Positions 53,944-64,000 of a DNA stretch of 64,000 nucleotides are shown here, piece after piece. The translations under genes were made by a program, and so were the position numbers. Numbering within the stretch: the stretch's first letter is position 1; each line of letters opens with the position of its first letter. Under the pieces are notes generated by a model. The model saw nothing but the letters and a program-made list of their open reading frames with translations, ran no database searches and had not been told where the DNA came from. This DNA comes from Icerya purchasi (Eukaryota > Arthropoda > Insecta > Hemiptera > Monophlebidae), in assembly GCA_039619475.1 (NCBI GenBank), contig CM077115.1, forward strand, positions 38,202,444 to 38,266,443. The letters run 5' to 3'.

Positions 53944-56900
53944 GTTTGTAAAAGAGAGGACGCGTAATTTATAGAAAAAAATAGCCCCCGTCTATACGAA
54001 AAGAGTTAATTTGGCATAAAATTTACAATTATTAAACTTACATGGTGTACAGAAGTTGAAAAATTTTTATTGAAATTTTTTAATGTATAAGAGTACAACT
54101 TTTTAAATTTAACTGCATAAAAATACAACTACACTTTTTAAACTGGAATTATAATCTGATCAAAATATGTGTGGAATTTTGATTCTACATACGATAAATG
54201 CGGAAAATGGGTATTGTTAACTAAAGATTCTCTTAAAATTCCAAAATTTGTAACTTAATTAAAGATCAATTCTAAAGTTTTAGAAAGAATTTCAACGATG
54301 AATAATTATGTATCAACGCGGAATGTACCGATTTCAGTTTTATTAAACGGGTTTAATATTCTTCTAAAAGAAAGTAAATGTGGCATAACGTAAGTACTGA
54401 ATGTAAAATTCATCTATATATTTTTTTGGCCGGCGAATACGCAAATCTAGTAGGAGGGGGCTTCGCAGCCCGATAAAACGATAAACATTGCTTACGAAAC
54501 TGTAAAATTTTTTAAAAAATAACTTTTTTAAAATAAAATTTCGAAGCTTTTTATATTAATATTAAATAATGCAATATGCATACGGATTTTTTTATTATTT
54601 TTTTTAGGAAAAAAAAATTATAAGAGATTGCTGCTGATGTGGGATTCGTTTAATATTCCACCTAACTATGTATGTTAAGCAGAATAAAAATGAATCTTTT
54701 ATTTTGTCAACTGTCTGTAGTTTCGTGTTTGGTTTTTAACCAGGATATTAGTTACACTAAAAGTTGACTACGTTTGACACCCAGTGTTTGTTTCAAAATT
54801 CTTTTCTTTTTGATTCTTTTTTGTTAGTTTCTACTGGTGCATTTTTGGATGAAAAGTTAATTTTAGAGTTAAAATTTTTAGTTTATTTTACAAAAGTTAA
54901 ATTCAGTTTGAAGGATAATTAATTTTTCGAAAAAGTAATATCAGTCTTAAATTATTTAATCTTTATAAATTTTATGAAAAGAACTTAGATGTCAAAAAAA
55001 AGCAATTAACAGTAAGTTCATGTATAGTTGTTATATCTTTCATTTTCATTCGGTTACCGAAGGAACTTCGCAATTCTCCTTTTCTTTGTTGTTTTTCATT
55101 TTAAATTTTAACGATAGCCCCGGAATTCCACATATATTTAACATCTTATAGATCTGCTACATTAAGAAATACGAAATTACTAGATGAAATTTGTAGACAT
55201 TTTGTAAATATTTTATTTATATAAATTGTTTTTTTTTTTTGATTCGCCATTACTTACTTTACTATATATTTTAGTTTTCATTAGTGAGTGATTTAATGTG
55301 AATCATATTCAGTTTTAAATGTATGGAATTTTCAAAGCTCCCTCCCCCTCCCTCCATTAGCACCAATTTTTTTAAAAAAATTTAATAAATAAAACATAAA
55401 AGTTACTCGTATAACAGTAATAGTCATTAGCAGTATCCTGTTTCTGGTTTTGTATTCACAGTTTCTTCTATGTTAGCTTTTTGAAGTAAGATAGGGTTAT
55501 TCTTCAATGATGAATAGTATGAGCGCTTCTAAAAAAAACATGATATGTAGCTAATTTTGGTCAAAAGCAATGGTTTACATAACTAATATGAATTTTTTTG
55601 TGGCTAATTTATAAATGGAATAAATTTTTTTCTTGTCATATTCAAACATTTTTACTCATTCAAAATAAAACGAGATAATTATTTCTCTATATTTGATGTA
55701 TTACCAAAATTGTATACCACACTCGATCAGCTCTTCCCTCATTTGTCGATTTCAAACTTTGAAGGAAATTTTTATAGCATGCTTTGTTCTTATATTCTAT
55801 TTTCTAAATCATATCGCTTGATTAGTATGTTATATGTCTGGGAGACAGTAAAAAATTCAGTTTTATATGTGAAGAATGGATGAAGCATTCCAGAGTCCGT
55901 TGTAAGTGTATGAGACTTATTATTTGGAATATAAAATTTGAAGGAAATTTCTGTATCTTGCTTCGTTTTAAGATGCTTTATTTTTAAATTTCCCTCATAC
56001 TATTAGTTTTCGAAATGGATGCTAATATGTATATAGTAGTATTCCTGTAATAATTCAAAAATTCTGAAATATTTTATTTAATTTTTTTTATGTGTGGCCA
56101 GTATTGTTTGAATTTATTTTTGTACTTTCCCGAAGCAAAACTCTGATTAATGTTGTAGTATTATTTAATATATTTATTAAATATGCATATTTTAATAATC
56201 GAGATTTTTTAAAATACATCGAAAGATAACATTTGAAAAGAACAAAAAACTTGGTAACTGTTAAAAATTATTATATGATACGTAGTGGAAAATTATTGTT
56301 AAAATTTTAATACATAATACGCCAAGGACTATTTTTTTTTTTTTGCGAATTGCACCTGAAGTACAAAAAGTGTATTAATGCTCATGCCACATAAAATCGT
56401 TCGTTCCTACCCTAATGCACAGCCACTAAATCGGGTTAACAATTCATTTCACATTAAGACTACCTCGTAATCCTTAATAATACTCTTATTTTATCAAAAA
56501 CGTATTTTGTGTTTGTTTAATTATAATTGCAGTAGTTGACAACGATAATATTAGCGATAAGTGAGTTATTTTAAGAATTTACCTTACTGCTATAACAAGT
56601 CAGCACTAAAAATTGAATGTGAACTACATATTTCATATTATTTATTAACCATGTCCTACTAATCGCACTTTTATTTTGTTTATACATAATATGTATAGTT
56701 TCCACTTTATACAGTTGCCATATTTATGTATTAATATCTATTAATTATTTATTAAGTTTTTACTTTCTACTTTTACCCCCGAAATAGAGAGATCGTTGAC
56801 TGTTGCAGTCAGTGTTAAGATAAATCAACATTAAATATATATATATATATATAATGTAATTATTGTATGATTTTGTAATGGAATTTCAAATGAATATCAA

Positions 56901-57477
56901 AGTTAATTTTTTACTACTATGAACAAATTTTCAGCGGTTAAAACAGTTTAATTAAAGCTATTTTTGAGCTCATAACTTTCTGATAACTCGTGTTAAATCT
57001 ACAACCACAAGCAGTGGAGGTTATTATAGGGATCCTTTGCCAACCGTTCTTTACAATCGTTAAAGAGATTTTTTGTGCGATGTTTCCAATTTTTTTTTAA
57101 ATCTTTGAAGCCAAACATTTTCCCCCCTCAAAACTGGACAATTTTTAATTTAACAAGTACAAAAAAATCATCAGCACCTCTTTGTTTATTTTGTTTTTTG
57201 CTATAACTAATAATGCATATATATAATTCTAAAAGTAGCTAATGAAAATACATTATTTTAATTTTTACGTTGCATAACAACTTTAACAGTTAATAATTTA
57301 AACAATTCGCGATTTATAGAATAATTTTGTGTAAAAAAATTTTAATGAGCAAATGGTATCAAATTTTTTTATGCTACAGTTACAAGTTTAATTTGTATTT
57401 TGCTCGTACTCCTATAATTATACTAACATATTTTTATGTATTATTTTTATATGTGTATATGTACATATTATATATAT
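53944..57477. other. Intergenic, A+T-rich
   Basis: About 3.5 kb with no supported gene. A small richer patch at 54432-54475 (GGCCGGCGAATACGCAAATC, GGGGGCTTCGCAGCCCG) looks like a repeat boundary, and an AT microsatellite lies at 56836-56852. Confidence 0.4.
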
Positions 57478-58458
57478 TGTGACGGATCCGGCTGCCATGA
57501 CTTTCGATATTTCTCACGCTATACCGAATTAAAAAATGATAATGATTATTTTTTCCAAATTCCAAATTCCATATTTCTCCCCGTTTTGACAGTTTCTCAG
57601 GCTTATCTGCTCCGATTTCTATTTCTCCGGCTTCCTCGGGCAGCGTGCAAACTGAGCATTCTCTGACAGTAACGCTAGATTGACAAATTTCGTAAGAATT
57701 TCGACTGTGCACGGGGCCAATTTGGCGGTCCGTGCACGTGTGTGTGTTAATTATATGAGGGTGGTTTATCCGATCTGGCGTGGTGTGCGTCGGGAATGCG
57801 AGTCGAGCTACGTCGAGGTGTGAGAAGTTTTTTTTCTAAGAACCCAAAAGAAACCAATGCAGGGTACCCGCCGCTCTACCAATTTTGAAATGTTCTAGAA
57901 AAATCGACGGCGTGTTGTAATTTTTTATATACTATATTTTATTATTAGGCAAAATGGTCGTTCTCTGTTTTAATCGTCGTTGAATTCACGGTGTGGATTC
58001 GATGTTCAATCTTCGCTTCCACGCAGTTGCGATAGTATCTCACTGTTACTCGCCCGGGAGGCACCTTTTTTTTTTTCACTTATATACCGTAAGGCACTTA
58101 CTCTTTGGCTGCTTTACGTTTATTTTACTGTTTTATAATCAATAGTAAATTAATTAATTCAGTTCATCCACAATTTCATAAAGAATTTGTTTTGAATAAA
58201 CGGTTTCTCTCGGTTAGAAATATTGTTTCGTTATTTGGACACGTTTTCGTGATATCTCCGCCGCGGAGACCTTTTTATTTTCATTGCCCTTTAAAAAAGG
58301 CCTAAAGTTCTGCTTGGCTAAGCTTACCGGTAGCGATACACCGTAGAATATCGCTGGCACCCGATAGGTACTTTAAAAAATAAATTGCAAAAATTTATTT
58401 TTTTTAATTTTTTTTTATTCATCTATTTTTTTTTATCGCGGGGACTTGATCTTTTACA
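57478..58458 (+). mobile_element. Candidate solo LTR
   Basis: A 0.98-kb block, richer in G+C than its surroundings, begins TGTGACGGATCCGG and ends GACTTGATCTTTTACA, the TG...CA layout of retroviral-type LTRs. A TATA-like stretch (TTTTTTATATACTATATT) lies at about 57920. The flanks are AT microsatellite, so a target duplication cannot be judged, and no second LTR, primer-binding site or gag-pol is present. The call is therefore tentative. Small frames on both strands are not genes. Confidence 0.35.
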
Positions 58459-58938
58459 ATGCATATATATATATATACATATGTACATATTAAAAATTTC
58501 GGATAATATGGCAACCATAATTTGTATAAATTCCGTTTTAATTTTTAATTATTTTTTTTTTCATATTTTTAGTATTTTAATTTGAATTTAACAATAATAC
58601 ATATTTTTTAACCGTTTGTTAGACAAACTCTAATTTTTGAAACTTTGTATAAAATGGAAATATATGTTACCATAAAAATACATTTATTGATTAGCATAGT
58701 TATCTGGTCGTGTGATATGTATGTATAAATTTTATATAAAATGCGCGTATACGAAAATAAATACTAGTTGTCCCTTTATGTCATCTATATATTTTCTATA
58801 AATATTTAATAAATATACAATTTTTTTAATCATCAAGAGTTATTTTTGTTTTTTTTTTGAAAAACTTGTATGTTACGTTAATATCTACAATCTTTTCTTG
58901 TGTTTTTTGTAATATTTAAATGAAACACACACACATAT

Positions 58939-58940
58939 AA

Positions 58941-58991
<51 letters not shown>
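58939..58991. repeat. Long AT microsatellite
   Basis: An AT dinucleotide run of more than 40 bp directly abutting the Helitron-like repeat that starts ACTAGCTGTGCC. Confidence 0.9.
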
Positions 58992-58992
<1 letters not shown>

Positions 58993-60265
58993 TAGCTGTG
59001 CCCCACGGCTTCGCCCGTGTATTAATGCCCGTTTAAATCTGTACTTGGAAATTCATTAAAAAATTTTTGTTTTATCTGGAATTGTATTTACGTAAAAATT
59101 CTTTCTCTCTCTTTTGGGTGAAAGATGTTTATCACCGTCTAACAAAAAATAATCTTCATGTTTCACGTTTAGCTGAAGATTGTCGATTTTTCTATAACCT
59201 GTCCGACGTAATCTAACAAAAAGTTTTGCTCAACTAAACAACACACACAGCCATCGTTTTGAAGAGGCCCAGTTATTCACACGGTGATCTCCCATAATTA
59301 CTCGTTTAAGATAACATCTTCACTCATATAATATTTCAACCACTCTGTCTCGAGCGTTTTATTATAATTAATTTATTATCATAAAATCAAAATAACAGTG
59401 TTGAATAAAGATTTTAATATTTCTGGTAGCAAATTATTAAAAAAAAAAAAAGTTAAACGGTTAATTTAAAAAATTTATACGGCGGTTTTGGCCTGAAAGT
59501 TCGAATATTTGACATATCAGTTAAATACTCTATTTTATTTTTATATGTTCCCCATTAAGTCCAATAGTATATTGCTTAAACCTCTATATGTTTTTACAAA
59601 CATATTGTACGATACATTTTCTTCTACTCGTAATAATTCATTATTATATAATAAATAAGATAGAGACGAAAACAAAGATGCACCATCCCTATCTATGTAT
59701 TTTACATAATGGGGAACTATTGCATCATCAACACACATATTAATTCTCTACATTCATAATTCCGTAATAACACGAACTTTTTTGTTAACAACAGCGAAAA
59801 AACGTTTATTTCATCATTCATCGATAATAACGCCGCGATAAACATGGTTGCATTTCAATTAACTTCGCACGATAACCAAAAGTCGCCACGAAAAGTAGTT
59901 GGTGCTCAAAAAGTAATAAAATTGTCGTCAAATTTGTTTTTTTTGTTAATTGATTGATTAAATTACTTAATATAACAAATATTTATGTAAATAATTAAAG
60001 CCAAAAGTAATAGCCAACAATTAAATTTGTTTTTTTTAAATTGATTGATTAAATTATTTAACACAACAAATATTTATGTAAATAATTAAAACAAAAAAAG
60101 TATCCTATCTGTTAAGTTGGACCAAATTGCATGTACTTTCAAAATTTTATAAAAATCGGTTAAGTATTTTTTTTTTCTTTTTTTTTTTTGGCTTAGCTAA
60201 GTAAATTCCGAGTTTATCCTGCACAAACATAAAGACACGGGATTTTTATATATACATATATAGAT
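58991..60265. mobile_element. Helitron-like dispersed element with OTU remnant
   Basis: Starts ACTAGCTGTGCCCCACGGCT directly after an AT run and ends near AAAGACACGGGATTTTTATA before another TATATA stretch. This start and end layout is, from memory, that of very common arthropod repeats. It carries a decayed OTU-domain frame on the minus strand, and a local duplication lies near 59935-60090 (ATTGATTGATTAAATTA repeated, with AACAAATATTTATGTAAATA in both units). Helitron affiliation is inference. Confidence 0.5.
59541..59738 (-). pseudogene. OTU-like cysteine protease remnant
   Basis: The minus-strand frame contains VPHYVKYIDRDGASLFSSLS and YLLYNNELLRVEENV. The DGxxLFxxLSYxLYxxE layout is that of the OTU catalytic block, where the usual DGNCLF has the catalytic cysteine. 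Here the corresponding position is serine (DGASLF), so it could not work as a protease even if expressed. OTU domains accompany endonuclease and helicase domains in some animal Helitron-type elements. The rest of the domain is lost. Confidence 0.5.
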
Positions 60266-61140
60266 ATATCGGTTCTTCAAATTTCGCAGAGATAAGTTCT
60301 GTGCATGCCCATATTAATTCATCCACTGTACTTATGAGTTTTTTCCATTCACTACGTCATTTTTACCTTTTTTTAAAATCCGTACTGGCTAGTAATTAAT
60401 TTTTTGCAAAAATCGCTAAACTGAAAACTGTTTACAAATACACCATTATGACAAGGTGATGTAACATGTTAAAAAAGAACATTACAAATGATTTCGAAAC
60501 TGTTTTCAAATCAATTTAAATAATAAAACATTTTCTGAATATTTTAGTAGTACAAGTATTTTCAGTTTGGTTGAATAGTACAGTTATAAATATTACCGAT
60601 GGAAAATAATTGAAAGCAGTCATTAAAAAATAGATTTTTAGATTTTTTCATCTTTGAGTACATCTAGTTTCTTCTCTAGTACTTAAGAAATTAAGAGAAA
60701 GGTACCTCACTATTTTTAATAATTTCTGAGTTTCTGAAAATTGTCAAATATACTTCTGACGGATATATCAATGTTGAGCTAAAAAATTTAGATTATTTTT
60801 TTTTTTTCTGATGCCGATTTTTTCCACGAATACATCTTTTTTTTTTTTTTTATTATATAATATGGTGGATACCTATTGAAAAACAATTGGAAAAAGAAAA
60901 AAATTATATATATATATATTGATGCTGATTCGTCACTTAGCGCTACCTACCGATCATGTTGAGCTAGAAATTATTCTCCGATTAAAATCTTCTCTCGGCG
61001 CCATAATATTGTTTGCTGTCGCTGGGAAATATCGTCCGGTATGTAAGTAGGAGATCTAATGAACAGCTAGCACACAAAGGATGCCGCCAGCACCCAACAG
61101 TACCCAAGAGTCGTACCTAGAGGGAAAAATTTAACCTAAA
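60266..61140. other. Intergenic, A+T-rich to mixed
   Basis: No gene. An AT microsatellite at 60905-60919 precedes a G+C-richer block that continues to about 61700. Confidence 0.35.
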
Positions 61141-61143
61141 TAA

Positions 61144-61313
61144 CTTGTAAAATGCTGAAAACTAACCCAATTTTAGATCCCTAGCACTCATGTGTCACCT
61201 GTCTGGACCTTGGAACTAACCCAAATGCCTTGTATAATGCTGAAAAGTAACTCAACTTTAGAGCCTTCAGCACCCAAGCGTCACCTGTCTGGACCGTAGG
61301 AACCAACCAAAAC
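61144..61313. repeat. Two tandem units of 85 bp
   Basis: Units begin at 61144 (CTTGTAAAATGCTGAAAACT) and 61229 (CTTGTATAATGCTGAAAAGT), and both contain GTCACCTGTCTGGACC. A degenerate partial unit may precede them from about 61080. The repeats lie in an unusually C-rich segment. Confidence 0.8.
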
Positions 61314-61700
61314 TTTCCGTCCGAACCTCGAAACTAACCTAAGCCCCGCTCACCCTTCCCAACCCCACCGCAAAAGCGCACTAACTGATTCCACATACGC
61401 TTTAGCCGGCTCTCTGCATTAGTCCCCGTGAAAGCACACCGTCCGATCCTGCGCACACTCTGCTATTGCCAGTTTCCTTATTGCTCGGTAATTTTTCTTT
61501 TCCGAACCGAAGTACTTGTATTATAAAATTAGCCTAAGTATATTTTTTCGCATCCTGAAAAATTTTTCCCGACCGTTCATAATTTAAATTTATTTATTTT
61601 TACGAGTCCACCAAAGCCCCGAGCACCGTGAAAGCGCCCCGTCCGGTCGTACGCACGCTTCAGCCGACATAGCCATCGCAAAATCGCACATCACAACTAT
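61314..61700. repeat. C-rich segment with a second internal duplication
   Basis: GTGAAAGCACACCGTCCGATCC (about 61429, quoted in part as GTGAAAGCACACCGTCCGAT) recurs as GTGAAAGCGCCCCGTCCGGT at about 61628; each copy is followed by CGCACNCT-type sequence. No ORF or known element recognised. Composition is sharply different from the flanks. Confidence 0.55.
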
Positions 61701-62721
61701 CTTATTTAATTATAATCGCTAGCCAACGTTTCTTATTTTTATATTTCTATTTTAAAAATTATCCGATCGAACAATTATCAATTAAATATTGCGGAGGTAA
61801 TAAAATGACCGATTTTTTACAGGTAATGTTAGATTTAATTCTTAAAGACCACCGAAAGCGTTCGAATTTTATTACTAGGAATCTAAATTGAAATTTCTTT
61901 ATCATGTGTTCCCCATGTTTTCTTCTTTTATTTTTGTCACACATATATTTTTGATACATGTGGATGGAGCCATCTAGAACAGTTTTTGCCGTTATAGAGA
62001 AAAGGTGTAGAATTGTATCGGTACCGTATTGCTGTAGTGCTTATGTGAGTGTACGCCCGTGTAAATGTATAAAGTGTTAATATGAAACAACCTTTGAACC
62101 GCGATAACCGATGCAGATCCGGGCTAGAGCATATATGTTGGGTTATAACGGGAGTTACAGTGATGGCAGTCGATAACATGCACTGATATCCATTAAATAA
62201 CCATTAACATTACGAAAAATTAGTTTAAAACTATTAGAATAATATAGACACCGGCACCGGATTGTGCATTTACACACAATCATGCGCATCATGGTAAAAA
62301 GGTTGAGAAAGATTCTATTCGGCTAACGGATCGCGCAGGCTACAGATATTTCACGAATATCACCGTTTACAAGTAGCCGTTTAAATATCACGATGGATAA
62401 CTAATTAAGCAATCGCAACATTGTGCTGAACTGTAAAATGGGAAAATCGGTAAAACATCCTTAATCAGGTAGCCGAACACAGTCCTTGAAATGTCCGCTA
62501 CCAACAATAGAAATATGGGAACGAATTGTTTGAATAAATGATATTTTAATCATGCATCTAAATCTCCTATTGAAAATTGCTTTGGTTAAAGACTCATCAC
62601 AGATGATGATAGCAATGAGATGGAATCGTGAAGATGAAGGTATAGAGCATTTGTGAATTTGAGCAGAGCAATCAGTTGAAATTCAAGAGTATTTGAGTGA
62701 TCATCTTTTCTTCTCCGTAAG
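61701..62721. other. Intergenic, mixed composition
   Basis: Moderate G+C content but no domain or gene recognised. Two minus-strand frames (61759-61959 and 61937-62179) are too short and featureless to call. Confidence 0.35.
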
Positions 62722-63162
62722 CAAAGGCGCACTCAGGATTTTTTTTTGGTCGGGGCTAGAATTTAGAAGATGAATTAGGGAGTGGTAACTCGGTACCTCC
62801 ACTAAGTACCTATCTATTTCCGTGGTCTGTAAATTAAAATAAAAAAAAAATACAAAATTAACGAATATACTTTTTACAAAAATTACAAAACTGACGAATT
62901 TTATTTAAAAAATAATAATAATAATAACAGAAACGTAACATTATGTTTGTAATAAGCACAAATTAGATAAGTATACGAATTTTATTTTAAAAAATTTAGT
63001 TAAAAGCATATAACATTATACTTTTAATATAAGTAAAAAGTAAATATGTATTTTTTTTTTTTTTAATTAAGTAAAACAAAACATTACAAAACGAAATTAA
63101 GATTTGGAAATTTTTTTGGGGGGAGCAATGGCCCCGTGGCACCCCCCTTGAGTGCGCCAATG
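62722..63162. mobile_element. hAT-type MITE, 8-bp target duplication TCCGTAAG
   Basis: A 441-bp element lies between perfect direct repeats TCCGTAAG (62714-62721 and 63163-63170). Its ends are CAAAGGCGCACTCA and, inverted, CATTGGCGCACTCA, matching at 12 of 14 positions. Internal sequence is A+T-rich with GGGGGG and CCCCCC tracts near the right end and no ORF. An 8-bp duplication and CA termini fit the hAT superfamily. It differs in sequence from the MITE at 2340-2669. Confidence 0.9.
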
Positions 63163-63170
63163 TCCGTAAG

Positions 63171-64000
63171 GATTATTTTACGTTTCAAGTTTATTTTCAA
63201 AATTTTTTCATTCTTTCAAATATTTCTTTGCTCATCTTAATTACTTTGGTAAGTAATATAATACATTTATATTTTTGCTCAATTTTTCTTTTTAGTTATT
63301 TCATTTGTATACACACTTGTAATTATTCTTTTGTAAATTAATCTATTTATTTTGTTTAGCTCCCAGATGAATTTTAGAAGTTTCGGTTTATTACGCGTTT
63401 ATTTCTTAAATATTTCAAAGATTTCTCTTACATCGTATAATTTTCCGTTTAACACAGTAAACTCCTCATTTATTTTTTTTCTTTTTTTTTTTAAATCCTC
63501 AAGTAAAAATTTATTATAACGTTATTTTTTATTACATTCGTTTTTTTTTTCTTAGGCCCTTCAATTTATTTTCAGTTTTATAATTTTTCTTAATAATTTA
63601 CAATTTTACAATGAAGATTACGATATTAATTTAAATATATATTAAAACTGTTAATTTCATTCACAATATTTGCTTCATTTTATATAATGAAATAGATTTT
63701 TTCAACATACAACAACTGAAAATATATTTACTGGAGATAAAAAATTTTATTTTCATAATATACAATTCGGAAATTTTTTACGCATTAATTTCTTAATTCA
63801 TATAATATCTTTCAAAAATTCGATTTATTTTCAATTTTATAAAATAGTAATAGATATAACAAAAGAAAGAAATATTTTCTTTTTTAATATATTCCAAAGA
63901 TTTTTAAAACACATGTCTAATAATATAAAAATTAAGTAAGAATACTGTCAACATATCCCCCCCCCCCTCAAACTAGTCAATATCTTTATATATATATATA
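63171..64000. other. Right-edge intergenic sequence
   Basis: Very A+T-rich, with T runs, a C run at about 63958-63967 and an AT microsatellite at 63987-64000. No gene seen. Confidence 0.4.

Noticed and set aside
1..64000. CRISPR arrays, bacterial operons, rRNA or true tRNA genes
   Set aside because: No regularly spaced repeats, Shine-Dalgarno organisation or cloverleaf-forming tRNA found; the only tRNA-like sequences are SINE heads.

Overview
This is a very A+T-rich, transposon-dense stretch of an arthropod nuclear genome. Spliced genes with GT-AG introns, homopolymer and AT microsatellite runs, LINE, hAT, Tigger and Helitron-like debris, and best-remembered protein matches all suggest an insect, perhaps a hemipteran. 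The species cannot be named from the sequence.

Four protein-coding genes can be defended. (1) The first coding exon of ArfGAP1 lies on the minus strand at 984-1043; the rest of the gene runs off the left edge. (2) COQ4, a mitochondrial coenzyme Q assembly factor, is on the plus strand at 4506-5288 in one uninterrupted exon. (3) A BTB-BACK-Kelch protein is on the minus strand at 12923-14745, one large exon whose 5' end looks like a splice acceptor. (4) A CRAL-TRIO/Sec14 plus RhoGAP protein (RhoGAP68F / ARHGAP1 type) is on the plus strand. It was rebuilt from eight exons between 31928 and 51638, with a 14 kb intron that splits the protein just before the arginine finger. Only its first few residues are missing. 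These genes do unrelated housekeeping or signalling jobs and show no sign of acting together.

Almost everything else is mobile-element material. Left part (1-12.9 kb): a long-inverted-repeat (foldback) element at 2008-4200, split by a hAT-type MITE with a clean 8-bp target duplication, two LINE reverse-transcriptase remnants, and one copy of a 0.9-kb repeat. Middle (15-31 kb): a minisatellite, a minus-strand LINE remnant, a decayed minus-strand gene resembling a structural protein of large DNA mobile elements or viruses, an intact endonuclease-fold ORF (24677-25600), 113-bp tandem repeats, an RTE-like fragment and a 1.26-kb hAT remnant. The 14-kb RhoGAP intron holds a SINE, a second copy of the 0.9-kb repeat, a large palindrome, a hAT MITE, a deleted Tigger element with transposase remains, a LINE 3' fragment and a palindromic MITE. 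Right part (51.6-64 kb): a second copy of that palindromic MITE, a 97-bp near-perfect hairpin, a possible solo LTR, a Helitron-like repeat with an OTU-domain remnant, a G+C-richer tandem repeat and another hAT MITE with an 8-bp duplication.

No clearly new multi-gene system was seen. The most informative features are nested insertions whose empty sites are preserved in related sequence inside the same window, and the decayed DNA-element gene at 19.4-20.3 kb. All alignments and splice predictions were made by eye.
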